Assembly (NCBI GenBank): GCA_015257125.1
Contig: JABZKU010000010.1
Coordinates: forward strand, 5,632 to 69,631
Reading direction: 5' to 3'
Length of the DNA stretch: 64,000 bases
Origin: Prevotellaceae bacterium
Lineage (GTDB): Bacteria; Bacteroidota; Bacteroidia; Bacteroidales; Bacteroidaceae
The number at the start of each line of letters is the position of its first letter. The stretch's first letter is position 1. Shown in pieces: positions 26,881 through 35,200 of the stretch. The translations under genes and the position numbers were made by a program. Below the pieces are notes generated by a model. The model was not told where the DNA came from, did no database searches, and worked only from the letters and a program-made list of their open reading frames with translations.

Positions 26881-28368
26881 TTAGCGGCCGAGGGCTTTTT
26901 CGTAGATGGCGCGGGTGATCATGATGTCAATTTGCGCGTCGATCTTGTCGCTTTGTGCGGCCAACCAAGCGGTTTGTGCCGCCAGCAAGTCGGAGGTCGT
27001 CACCACGCCCTCCTTGAAACCCACACGCGCCATGCGCAGATTCTCTTCCGCGCGGCTTTGGCTTTTCTCGGTGAGGCCGAGTTTTTTCACCGCTTGGTTC
27101 ACCGCCAGCGCCGTTTGGTTCACTTGCAACGTGATTTTCTCGCGCGCCTCTTGCAGTTGCAGGCCGGCCACCGCCGCATCGGCCTTGGCGGCCGCTACTT
27201 TGTGCTTGCCTTCGCCCCATTCCCAGATGGGGACTTTCAGCAAGAGGCCGATACTCCAAGTGCCTTTCAGCTTTTTCTCGAAGCCGTTGAACATGCTCGG
27301 ATAGGTCATGCCATATCCGCCCGTCAAGGCGAGGGTGGGGAGGAAGGCGGCGCGCTCTATTTTCACCTTCTCGCCGTAGATCGACTGCGCCAAGTCGAGT
27401 TGTCGCAGTTCGGGGCGCGCTCCCATGGCCGTGGCCACATCGGCCTTCACGCCGGCGGTGGAAGCGGGCAGATCGGTGAGCTGTTCGTCGGCGAGATGCA
27501 CGGGTGCGTCGAGCGGCAGGCCGCAAAGTTGCGCCAAGAGCATGCGCGAGAGCGTCAAACCGTCTTCGGCGCGCGTCAGCGTCATCTCGGCTTTGTTCAG
27601 TTCCACGCTCACGGCGAGTGCATTGGAGCGGGTGGCCACGCCTTCTTTCACCATTTTCTGCACATCACTGTCCAAGTGCTGCAGCATGTCGCGGTAGGCC
27701 GTGGCCAATCGCGCCTTGTGCGTCAGACTCACCACCTGCCAGTAGGCTTTGTCCACACTGAGCACCACCTCTTGGCGGTCGGCGCGCAGTTTCTCGCCGG
27801 CCAAGGCTTCGGCATAGCCCGTGATGCGGTCGTAAGCGCGAATTTTCCCGCCCATGTAGAGCGGTTGGGTGAAGAGCACCGCACCGACGGCCACATTGCG
27901 CGTGTCGGTTTCGAAATTGCGTGCCAGTTTGCTGCCCGTCTCGTTGAGGCCCTGACGCAAGGCGCCGGTCGATTGCTGTGCGCGCTGCACCAGCGGAGCA
28001 AGGTCGGGATGAGCGGCCACGAACTGCCCAATGCGCTGCATCATCTCGGGCGAAAGATGGCCCACCAACTGCGAACCGAGGTTGCCCAAGGCATTTTTCT
28101 GATCGGTCGAGAGGAGCGAGAGTTCGTCGCCCGTGTGGGCATAGGCGGCCACGCCCGATATTTTCGGAAGATAGTTGGTGCGCGCCGCGGCATGCACCTC
28201 TCGCGCCTTGTCGATGCCGAGTTGCGACATCTGCAACGTCTTGTTGTGGCGCAAAGCCAGCTGTCGGCAGCTGTCGAGCGTGAGCGCGCCTTCATCAGCG
28301 GCCGTCGAAGCCGTGGAAACCTGCGTGCCCAGCGCCAAAGCGATGAGGAAAATATATAGTTTTCTCAT
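26881..28368 (-). CDS. TolC-family outer-membrane efflux channel
   Basis: Encodes 495 residues from ATG 28368 (MRKLYIFLIALALGTQVS), which starts a signal peptide and lies 33 bp from a TATCTTTG box; the longer open frame would cover that box. The first helix is LTLDSCRQLALRHNKTLQMS. Long alternating helices carry the family repeats, and the end has FKEGVVTTSDLLAAQTAWLAAQ. It is the first gene of the tolC-adaptor-permease-permease run. Confidence 0.9.
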   Translation of the reverse strand: MRKLYIFLIALALGTQVSTASTAADEGALTLDSCRQLALRHNKTLQMSQLGIDKAREVHAAARTNYLPKISGVAAYAHTGDELSLLSTDQKNALGNLGSQLVGHLSPEMMQRIGQFVAAHPDLAPLVQRAQQSTGALRQGLNETGSKLARNFETDTRNVAVGAVLFTQPLYMGGKIRAYDRITGYAEALAGEKLRADRQEVVLSVDKAYWQVVSLTHKARLATAYRDMLQHLDSDVQKMVKEGVATRSNALAVSVELNKAEMTLTRAEDGLTLSRMLLAQLCGLPLDAPVHLADEQLTDLPASTAGVKADVATAMGARPELRQLDLAQSIYGEKVKIERAAFLPTLALTGGYGMTYPSMFNGFEKKLKGTWSIGLLLKVPIWEWGEGKHKVAAAKADAAVAGLQLQEAREKITLQVNQTALAVNQAVKKLGLTEKSQSRAEENLRMARVGFKEGVVTTSDLLAAQTAWLAAQSDKIDAQIDIMITRAIYEKALGR

Positions 28369-28401
28369 AAGTGAATGAATGTTTGCTGATTGCTTCTGCT
28401 G

Positions 28402-28409
28402 CAAAGATA
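28402..28409 (-). promoter_or_regulatory. Promoter -7 element of the TolC/ABC-2 exporter operon
   Basis: TATCTTTG on the minus strand, with TTTG 16 bp upstream (28426-28429). The spacer is shorter than the usual 19-21 bp. Confidence 0.5.
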
Positions 28410-28455
28410 GAGTTTTTGTTTTAGTCAAAGGCGTGAAAACCGAAAAATCGAACAA

Positions 28456-29270
28456 TCTTTTCTGCTTTCGCTGAACTCGCTGCGTTTTTTGGGCGGCGTT
28501 CGGATATGTCGTTCGGGAATTGTGGGCGGTTTAGGGCTGATTTTCAGTTATGCAATCGGAGTTTGTATAAAGATGCCATCTCTTCTTCTCGTTTCTGCAT
28601 AACGCTTGTTTATTCCTGCACAGTTCTCGGATTGCAGTGCGAGTGATTGGCAAAACTGCTCAATGAGAAACGCTCACTTTTACGTCGGATGATCCGAAGG
28701 AGGGGGTGGACAATGAGGGGCTTGTGGTCAATGCGCGCCCACTCTCTCTCGCAGGTCAGCAAATCGGGCTCCCTTTTCTTGCCGATCGGTTCAGGTTTTA
28801 CGGAAAAGTCTTGATTCTCAATGTGAAAATGCGCTCTTCCTTCTGCGGGTTGAGGCACGAACGCGGCCCAAACTCCCTCCCGCTCGTTGCTGCGCATGGG
28901 TTAAAGTGCGCACGACGACGGGTTGCGCTACCAACTTGTGTGAGGCCGATCGCTCGAAGGAAAGAGTAGGGGGTAGAGATGCGCATTTCTTTGTAAATGA
29001 GCGTTTTTTGGGGCCTTGTTGCCACCACTTTTCACGCGCTCAAGGCATCTCTCCGAGAAAAGCTGCGCACTTTTTCGAAAAACAAGGGAGGTTTCGTGCA
29101 AAAGCCCACGCCTTTTGCGCGAAAGTCCACAGGTTTTGGGTGACGGCTGTCGACGGCCGATGAAAAAACGGAGAGAGTGTGGATAAAATGCACAACACGT
29201 GGTAGCACGGTCGCGAGGGTGGATTTTCGCTCCGATGAAAATTGGTCGTTTCGCTCATTTATTGTATATT
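28456..29270. other. Gene-free stretch with decayed repeat sequence
   Basis: No frame in this stretch looks like a real protein. Bases about 29066-29140 (GCACTTTTTCGAAAAACAAG through AAAGTCCACAGG) parallel repeat B around 37083-37155 (CTTTTCAAAAAAGCGGGGAG through AAAGTCCACAAG). They are probably a decayed copy in the B orientation. Confidence 0.45.
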
Positions 29271-29298
29271 TGCCACATAAGTTTGCACGCGCACGCCC

Positions 29299-29306
29299 TA
29301 TCTTTG
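29299..29306 (+). promoter_or_regulatory. Promoter -7 element for the DUF6057-like gene
   Basis: TATCTTTG lies 36 bp before the ATG at 29343. A second box, TATATTTG, lies about 35 bp further upstream, so two start sites are possible. The TTTG at the expected -33 distance is not exact. Confidence 0.5.
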
Positions 29307-29342
29307 CGGAGAGAGCGCCGCGGGCGGATTCAAACCTACAAA

Positions 29343-30947
29343 ATGAAACAAAAAAATATTCACCCGACCGCCCCGGCTCATGCCGTGGCTTCTCCCCGTC
29401 GCAAAGGGGCAACCGCCCTCTACTATGCCGTGGGGTTTGTGCTTTTGTGGATCTTTTCCACTTGGGTCTACGGCGACGTGTTCCGCCACATCGCCGACGA
29501 AAACTATGTTTGTGCCGAGCGCCAACCGATGTTCTACGTCTTGCGCTTGCCCGGCGCCTATGTCCTCTGGGCGGCGCGCTACGTTTTGTTGGCCTTCCTC
29601 AACCGTTGGGTCGGCGGCACGCTGTTGGCGCTCCTGCTCACCGGCGTGGCGTGGTGCATTGAGCGCTTGCTCCCGAAAGCGCGCCGCGGCGAGGGCTGGG
29701 GCTGGTGGTTGCCGCTGGCGCTGCTCGTCTGGTGCGTGGCCGACGGCTTCAATCTCTTCCTGCGCATCGAACCCTCGACCTTTGTACTGCGCACGCTGGC
29801 CTTGGTCGGCGCTTCGGCGACGGGAGTCGTGGCCGTGAGTGTGGTGCGCCGCTTTTGTAGGCGCGATGTCGAGGCTGTTGCGCCCGTAGCTCCGCGTTCG
29901 TGGGTGAGTCGCCTCTTGCCGCTCCTGCCTGTGGTGGCCTATGTGGGGCTGGTCGTCTTTGCCGTGACGGCGCGCGACAATGTGCGGGTGTCTTGTCGCC
30001 TGCAAAACCAACTGGCCGACGAAGATTGGGAAGCGATGATCGAGACAGCGCGCTCGGCCAAGCGCCCCTCGCGCACCGTGGCCGCCCTGCACGCTGTGGG
30101 ACTCGAGCAGACCGATCGTTTGCTCGACGGCCTCTTTGCCATCTCCTATGATTATCCCGAATTGTCCCTGCGCAACGTCGGCGGAAAGGACGAGGGCATC
30201 AACTATTTGCCCGACCTCTGTCTGCATGCCGGCTTGCTCAATACGGCCTATCGCCTCTCGATGGACAACACCGTGGAGCACGGCCCCCGCCTGCACAACT
30301 TCAAACGCATGGCGCTCTGTGCGCTGCTCAACGGCGAGAAGCGTTTGGCCGAACGCTACCTCAATCTCGTCGATCACATGCCTTTCTGCCACGATTTTGC
30401 CGAGCGCTATCGGGCGATGCTCAACGATTCGACGTTGTTGGACAGCGATCCCACTTTGGCGCGCATCCGACAGTTGCGACCCAAGATCGATGCGTTCGAA
30501 CAGGCCTTCCGCCAACCCACGGTGGTGGGCTACAACCTGGTCACGCCCACCGGCACCGACGCAACGCTCATCACCTCGGTGGCAGCTTGCCTCTATGCCA
30601 AAAATCTCGATGGCTTCTTGACGCGCATTCAGCTCTTGCGGGGCAAGGTGCAGTTCCCCACCACGGTGTTGCAGGCCATTATGGTGGCTTCGGTGAAGCG
30701 CGAGGGAGTGTTGGACTATTTCCCCGAAGTGAACGAACTGGTGCAAAGTGATTTTCAGGCTTTCGTGCAGGATGCCGCGCCCTTCTTGACCGGGCGCGAC
30801 GCGATGACTCCCGAACAGCGCGACCAATCGCGTCGAGACATGGCCGAAGCCCTGCGCGAACGGTGGTTCGGCACGTATATGTACTATTATTATTGTGGCA
30901 ACCTCACGCCGGCAGAAACGTCGACGGAGCAACACCAAGTGAATTGA
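29343..30947 (+). CDS. DUF6057-like membrane protein with a large helical C-terminal domain
   Basis: Encodes 534 residues from ATG 29343 (MKQKNIHPTAPAHAV). The open frame reaches back to 29199 but crosses two promoter boxes. Four to five TM helices lie in the first 200 residues (LYYAVGFVLLWIFSTWVYG, YVLWAARYVLLAFL, GGTLLALLLTGVAW and others). A soluble alpha-helical domain follows, with repeated motifs like TPR units (YRLSMDNTVEHGPRLHNFKRMALCA). I associate it with the DUF6057 family, whose function is unknown. It lies 41 bp before a CxxCH beta-propeller lipoprotein gene, and the two probably act together in the envelope. Confidence 0.7.
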   Translation: MKQKNIHPTAPAHAVASPRRKGATALYYAVGFVLLWIFSTWVYGDVFRHIADENYVCAERQPMFYVLRLPGAYVLWAARYVLLAFLNRWVGGTLLALLLTGVAWCIERLLPKARRGEGWGWWLPLALLVWCVADGFNLFLRIEPSTFVLRTLALVGASATGVVAVSVVRRFCRRDVEAVAPVAPRSWVSRLLPLLPVVAYVGLVVFAVTARDNVRVSCRLQNQLADEDWEAMIETARSAKRPSRTVAALHAVGLEQTDRLLDGLFAISYDYPELSLRNVGGKDEGINYLPDLCLHAGLLNTAYRLSMDNTVEHGPRLHNFKRMALCALLNGEKRLAERYLNLVDHMPFCHDFAERYRAMLNDSTLLDSDPTLARIRQLRPKIDAFEQAFRQPTVVGYNLVTPTGTDATLITSVAACLYAKNLDGFLTRIQLLRGKVQFPTTVLQAIMVASVKREGVLDYFPEVNELVQSDFQAFVQDAAPFLTGRDAMTPEQRDQSRRDMAEALRERWFGTYMYYYYCGNLTPAETSTEQHQVN

Positions 30948-30988
30948 CAGCGACCCGCTGAGAAAACCAACCCCCAAAAGCCTAAAAG

Positions 30989-32551
30989 ATGCGTTACTCT
31001 TCTCTCTTTTCGTGGGCGACGACCCTGTGGTTCGCCGTGTTGAGCCTGATGACGGTGGGCTGTCGATCGGTGGTGCGCGTGCCCGAAACGGCACAAGCCA
31101 CTACGCAGCCCGCGGCAGTCTTTCCCGACTATCGCGATGTGGTGATCCCGCCCAACATTGCGCCCCTCAATTTTCAAGTGAACCAACCGGCCGAAGAAAT
31201 CGTGGTGCAGGTGGCCGGAAAGCGCGGCACACCGCTTGTGGCGGCGGCCGGAGAAGCCGGAAAACTGCGCTTCGACTCGCTCGAATGGCGCCGCTTGCTC
31301 AACGACCACCGCGGCGAACGATTGGCCGTTACAGTCTATACGATGAACGCCGGCCAATGGCAGCGACACCCCGACTGGTATTGGACGGTGGCGCAGGAGC
31401 CCATCGACCCTTATCTCACCTATCGACTCATCGAACCCTCCTATGAACTCTATCGCCAGCTGGGGCTGTACGAAAGAAATTTGACGAATTTCGACGAGCA
31501 CCCCATTTATGAGAACAACGACGAGTTTGAGGAGGAGAACAACCACTGTGTGAACTGCCACACCCCGCAGGCCCACGGCACAACCGGTCGCAGGCTCTTC
31601 CACGTGCGTTCGAAACACGGCGGAACGGTGTTCATCGACGGCAAAAATATTCGCCGCATGGACATGAAGTGCGACAGCGTGCTGGGCGGAAGTGTCTATC
31701 CCGCGTGGCATCCCGAGCAGCCGTGGGTGGTGTTCTCGAGCAACAAGACGGGACAAGCCTTTTTCCTCAGCGGAGAACAGAAGTTGGAGGTGATCGACTA
31801 CGATTCTGACTTGCTGTTCTATGATGTGGCGCGCAACAAACTGAGCAATGTCTGCCGCACACCCGGCGTGATGGAAACCTTCCCCGCGTGGGCGCCCGAC
31901 GGCAGCCGACTGTATTATTGCGCCGCACCGTTCCCGAATTTCGAAACGATGAGCGATTCGGCGCGCAACGGCGAAGACGCGCGCCAAGACGCGGTGCTGA
32001 GTGCCTACAAGGAGGTGCGCTACAATGTGATGTCGGTGCCCTTCGACGCGCGCACCCACACTTTCGGTACACCGCAGGTGGAAATCGATTGCCGCGCCGC
32101 GGGCAAGAGCGCCACGTTGCCGCGCATCAGCCCCGACGGGCGCTACCTGCTGGTGACGCTCGCCGATTTCGGCCAATTTCACATCTGGCACAAAAGCAGC
32201 GACCTGTGGGTCAAAGACCTCCAAACGGGAGTTTTCGCTCCCTTGCAGGCGGCCAACAGTCCGGAGGTGGACTCTTACCACACGTGGAGTAGCAACGGCC
32301 GATGGATTGTTTTCTCCTCGCGCCGACTGGATGGCAGTTTCACGCGCCCGTGCATTGCTTATTTCGATCGAGAAGGGCGGGCGCACAAGGCTTTCTTGCT
32401 GCCGCAAGAAGACCCGGAACACAACTGGCTGCGCATGAAGAGCTACAATGTGCCGGAACTCGCGAAGAAACCCGTGCCGGTTTCCGCCGACGAACTGCGA
32501 CGCGTCATCTATGACGATGCGGCTGCGGGAAAGGCGGAATACGGTAAATGA
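30989..32551 (+). CDS. Beta-propeller (TolB/PD40-like) lipoprotein with one CxxCH haem motif
   Basis: Encodes 520 residues. The N-terminal signal ends in a lipobox (LMTVGC, Cys25). A single c-type haem motif, CVNCH, is at residues 187-191 in an acidic, His-containing loop (EEENNHCVNCHTPQAHG). Residues about 220-500 hold repeated propeller blades (YPAWHPEQPWVVFSS, FPAWAPDGSRLYY, PRISPDGRYLLVTLAD, HTWSSNGRWIVFSSRR), typical of WD40-like PD40 repeats. The combination suggests an envelope protein that binds haem c or uses the cysteines for metal or redox. No cytochrome c maturation gene is in the window. Confidence 0.75.
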   Translation: MRYSSLFSWATTLWFAVLSLMTVGCRSVVRVPETAQATTQPAAVFPDYRDVVIPPNIAPLNFQVNQPAEEIVVQVAGKRGTPLVAAAGEAGKLRFDSLEWRRLLNDHRGERLAVTVYTMNAGQWQRHPDWYWTVAQEPIDPYLTYRLIEPSYELYRQLGLYERNLTNFDEHPIYENNDEFEEENNHCVNCHTPQAHGTTGRRLFHVRSKHGGTVFIDGKNIRRMDMKCDSVLGGSVYPAWHPEQPWVVFSSNKTGQAFFLSGEQKLEVIDYDSDLLFYDVARNKLSNVCRTPGVMETFPAWAPDGSRLYYCAAPFPNFETMSDSARNGEDARQDAVLSAYKEVRYNVMSVPFDARTHTFGTPQVEIDCRAAGKSATLPRISPDGRYLLVTLADFGQFHIWHKSSDLWVKDLQTGVFAPLQAANSPEVDSYHTWSSNGRWIVFSSRRLDGSFTRPCIAYFDREGRAHKAFLLPQEDPEHNWLRMKSYNVPELAKKPVPVSADELRRVIYDDAAAGKAEYGK

Positions 32552-32595
32552 TATTTCGGCGAAAGCCGATGAAATTCTCTTAGACAATTAGATTT

Positions 32596-33210
32596 ATGCC
32601 CTATCATACCCTCTTGGTAGACGCCGATTACGTGGAACGCGTGGCGTTTGACCTCATTGTTAATTTCGAACGCATGCTCGGTCGACGCATTTCGCCCGCA
32701 CCGCTCGGCGATTGGCTCGACTACGTGGCGCTTGACGGCGGAGTGCAGCCCGGCGACAACGAGATCCGGGTCTATCTTGTGCATCGTCCCGAGCAGGAGC
32801 GCTTGCAGCATTTCACCCCCGCGCACTTTGCCGACGAACTCAACGGCAAGGCTTTCACCGATCGGCTGGGAGAGTTTGCCATGACGGCACTGGCGGTCGA
32901 ACCGGTGGTGGATCACGACGACCTGCTGGTCGAGGTCTTTGAACAGATGCTCAAAGAGCCCGACGCCGAGCGCGTAATGCTCGTGGCCGACCTCGACGGT
33001 TTCACGCCCGAAAGCACTCGTTTGGCCTCGCGCATCAAAAATCTCTGTGCCGCTCCCCCCAAGCGCGACGACGGAGTAGACCCCGGCCGGAAAGAAATTA
33101 CGCTCTTCACCATGCAACCCACCGCCGGACGCGGATTTGCGCAGGAGTTGCTCGGCTATTCGCTCATGGCCGCGCTCGGAATCACCGCCGAAGAGGTCAA
33201 TCGGTGCTAA
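32596..33210 (+). CDS. Conserved small cytoplasmic protein (DUF6621-like)
   Basis: Encodes 204 residues with no signal peptide or TM helix. It begins MPYHTLLVDADYVERVAFDL and has many acidic residues (LVADLDGFTPEST, VDHDDLLVEVFEQML). I believe it belongs to a Bacteroidota family of unknown function (DUF6621), but I assign this from memory. The opening VDADYVE and the central Asp residues could suggest a nuclease-like fold; this is speculative. It follows the CxxCH lipoprotein gene by 44 bp on the same strand. Confidence 0.55.
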   Translation: MPYHTLLVDADYVERVAFDLIVNFERMLGRRISPAPLGDWLDYVALDGGVQPGDNEIRVYLVHRPEQERLQHFTPAHFADELNGKAFTDRLGEFAMTALAVEPVVDHDDLLVEVFEQMLKEPDAERVMLVADLDGFTPESTRLASRIKNLCAAPPKRDDGVDPGRKEITLFTMQPTAGRGFAQELLGYSLMAALGITAEEVNRC

Positions 33211-33279
33211 ACCGTGCCGCTTTTTCGCCCGAAGGGGCAAAAAAAAGCCCGTGGGCTTGTGAAATAGCGCGAAAACCGA

Positions 33280-33287
33280 TAACTTTG
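33280..33287 (+). promoter_or_regulatory. Promoter -7 element of the saccharopine-dehydrogenase-like gene
   Basis: TAACTTTG fits TAnnTTTG and lies 61 bp before the ATG at 33349. A small GC hairpin (AAGCCCGTGGGCTT, 33245-33258) just upstream may end the previous transcript. Confidence 0.55.
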
Positions 33288-33348
33288 CGGAAAGGGTATT
33301 TTTGCCCGCAAACAGCAATCACACAAACAACTACGATACTCAACCACA

Positions 33349-34554
33349 ATGGGAAAAGTTCTCATCATCGGCGCCGGCGGTGTTGCCACGGTGGCCGCCG
33401 TCAAAGTCGCCAAAAATAGTGACGTCTTCGACGAAATTATGATCGCCAGCCGCACAGAGTCGAAGTGCAAGGCGATTGCCCAACGCATTGCCGACATGGG
33501 CTTGCGCAATGATATTCGCACCGCGCAGGTGGATGCCGACGATGTGGAGCAGCTCGTGCGTCTGTTCAACGATTTCAAGCCCGAACTGGTGATGAACCTC
33601 GCCTTGCCCTACCAGGATCTCACGATTATGGAGGCTTGCTTGCAAACCGGTTGCCACTATCTCGACACAGCCAACTACGAACCGAAGGATGAAGCCCATT
33701 TCGAATACTCTTGGCAGTGGGCTTATCGCGAACGCTTCGAACAAGCCGGACTTTGCGCCATCCTCGGCTGCGGATTCGACCCCGGCGTGACGTCGATCTT
33801 CACGGCCTACGCCGCCAAGCACCACTTTGACGAAATTCACTACCTGGATATTGTCGACTGCAACGCGGGCGACCACGGAAAGGCCTTTGCCACGAACTTC
33901 AACCCCGAGATCAATATCCGCGAGATCACGCAAAAGGGCTTGTACTGGGAGAATGGCAAGTGGGTGGAGACCGAACCGCTCGAAATTCATCAGCCTTTGA
34001 CCTATCCCAACATCGGACCGCGCGAGAGCTACCTGCTCCACCACGAGGAAATCGAGAGCTTGGTGATCAACTTCCCCACGATCAAGCGCGCACGCTTCTG
34101 GATGACGTTCGGACAGGAGTACCTTACGCACTTGCGCGTGATCCAAAACATCGGTATGGACTCGATTGTGCCCATCAACTACGAGGGACACATGATTCAG
34201 CCCCTGCAATTCCTCAAAGCCGTGCTGCCGAATCCCCAAGACTTGGGCGAAAACTACGAAGGCGAGACGTCGATCGGTTGCCGCATCCGCGGTGTGAAGG
34301 ACGGTAAGGAGCATACTTACTACGTTTACAACAACTGTTCGCACCAAGCTGCCTACGACGAAACGGGCATGCAGGGTGTGAGCTACACAACGGGCGTGCC
34401 GGCCTGCATCGGTGCGCGATTGTTCATGGAAGGCAAGTGGCGTAAGCCCGGCGTGCACAACGTCGAGGAGTTCGATCCCGATCCTTTCATGGAAGAACTC
34501 AACAAGCAGGGCTTGCCTTGGCACGAAATCCACGACGGCGACCTCGAACTCTAA
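33349..34554 (+). CDS. Carboxynorspermidine synthase-like (saccharopine dehydrogenase family)
   Basis: Encodes 401 residues, the normal length. The N-terminal Rossmann motif is VLIIGAGGVATVAAVKVA. The central blocks YLDTANYEPKDEAHFEY and LGCGFDPGVTSIFTAYAAK are typical of carboxynorspermidine dehydrogenase, which condenses L-aspartate semialdehyde with a diamine using NADPH on the way to spermidine or norspermidine. The C-terminus has GVSYTTGVPACIGARL. The decarboxylase partner is not in the window, so polyamine synthesis is inferred from the family. It is monocistronic, with its own promoter and terminator. Confidence 0.85.
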   Translation: MGKVLIIGAGGVATVAAVKVAKNSDVFDEIMIASRTESKCKAIAQRIADMGLRNDIRTAQVDADDVEQLVRLFNDFKPELVMNLALPYQDLTIMEACLQTGCHYLDTANYEPKDEAHFEYSWQWAYRERFEQAGLCAILGCGFDPGVTSIFTAYAAKHHFDEIHYLDIVDCNAGDHGKAFATNFNPEINIREITQKGLYWENGKWVETEPLEIHQPLTYPNIGPRESYLLHHEEIESLVINFPTIKRARFWMTFGQEYLTHLRVIQNIGMDSIVPINYEGHMIQPLQFLKAVLPNPQDLGENYEGETSIGCRIRGVKDGKEHTYYVYNNCSHQAAYDETGMQGVSYTTGVPACIGARLFMEGKWRKPGVHNVEEFDPDPFMEELNKQGLPWHEIHDGDLEL

Positions 34555-34576
34555 TTTTTCCGGCCTAAGTGCCGAG

Positions 34577-34630
34577 GACACGACGCATTTTCGGCGCTCT
34601 TTCGCAGAGCTAACGTCGATGCGTCGTGTC
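34577..34630 (+). terminator. Long hairpin after the saccharopine-dehydrogenase-like gene
   Basis: A 12-bp perfect stem, GACACGACGCAT (34577-34588) with ATGCGTCGTGTC (34619-34630). The interior contains a second small stem (GCGCTCTTTCGCAGAGC). Confidence 0.65.
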
Positions 34631-34673
34631 TATATATAAGGAGGGCTGACAACTTCTGACGACTCCGCCCCTG

Positions 34674-34841
34674 CTTTTGCCCCAGGTTGGGCAAGTGGGA
34701 GAGTGCGATTGAGGTCTTCTTGCCAAGAACTGAGGCATGCTCGAGCGTCGTCGAGACCTTCTGGTTTATATTTGAGGCATGCTCGAGTATTGTAGAGATC
34801 TTCTCGGCAAGCGCTGAGGTGATCTCGGGCACGGCCGAGGC
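34674..34841. repeat. Four imperfect 42-bp tandem repeats
   Basis: Units start at 34674, 34716, 34758 and 34800. CTTCT marks the start of the last three, and TGAGGCATGCTCGAG is shared by the two middle units. The period is exactly 42 bp. On the minus strand the period would encode 14-residue repeats (TTLEHAS, TILEHAS), but only from a GTG start and in a frame with no family resemblance. I list it as a repeat and not a gene. Confidence 0.7.
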
Positions 34842-34887
34842 GTTGCGAAGAAAAGTCCCCTGATTTTCAAAGAATACAGCATACAGT

Positions 34888-35061
34888 ATGAAAAGAATTT
34901 ACAACTCTCCTGTTCTGCAGTTGGTGCTTTTGCATTCAGAAAGTACACTTATGAACGGATCACCGAAATTGAGAGTCGATACCTCAACGGATAAGACGAT
35001 CAACAATGAGGCAGATATCAACACGCTCGGTAAACACGAGCAGCTTTGGGAAGACGAATAA
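34888..35061 (+). CDS. 57-residue small peptide of the short Bacteroidales type
   Basis: The reading frame from ATG 34888 to TAA 35061 encodes MKRIYNSPVLQLVLLHSEST at its start and KHEQLWEDE at its end. A short basic N-terminus, a hydrophobic SPVLQLVLL segment, a small GSPK turn and an acidic, tryptophan-containing C-terminus are typical of a class of short, poorly understood Bacteroidales proteins. A strong terminator starts 20 bp after the stop, which supports a real transcription unit. No modification enzyme is adjacent. Function is unknown. Confidence 0.65.
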   Translation: MKRIYNSPVLQLVLLHSESTLMNGSPKLRVDTSTDKTINNEADINTLGKHEQLWEDE

Positions 35062-35080
35062 AAAAACTCCCGATATACGA

Positions 35081-35109
35081 GGGCGGAAAGACGATTTCCG
35101 CCCTTTTTT
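35081..35109 (+). terminator. Intrinsic terminator of the small peptide gene
   Basis: A 9-bp stem, GGGCGGAAA (35081-35089) with TTTCCGCCC (35095-35103), followed by a T6 run. This is the best rho-independent terminator in the window. Confidence 0.9.
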
Positions 35110-35142
35110 CGGGCTCATTTTGATGGAAAGTCGGCCGTTTGC

Positions 35143-35173
35143 TTTGTCTTCTTTGCAAAATGCCGTAAATTCG
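35143..35173 (+). promoter_or_regulatory. Promoter of the nucleoside transporter gene
   Basis: TTTG (35143-35146), a 19-nt spacer and TAAATTCG (35166-35173, one mismatch to TAnnTTTG) lie 27 bp before the ATG at 35201. Confidence 0.65.
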
Positions 35174-35200
35174 CCGTCAATAATCGCATCGTTATAGTCC

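Noticed and set aside
34551..34832. A 93-codon minus-strand frame over the 42-bp repeat
   Set aside because: It starts at GTG, covers the terminator of the previous gene and has no recognisable features besides the repeat, so I keep it as a repeat only.
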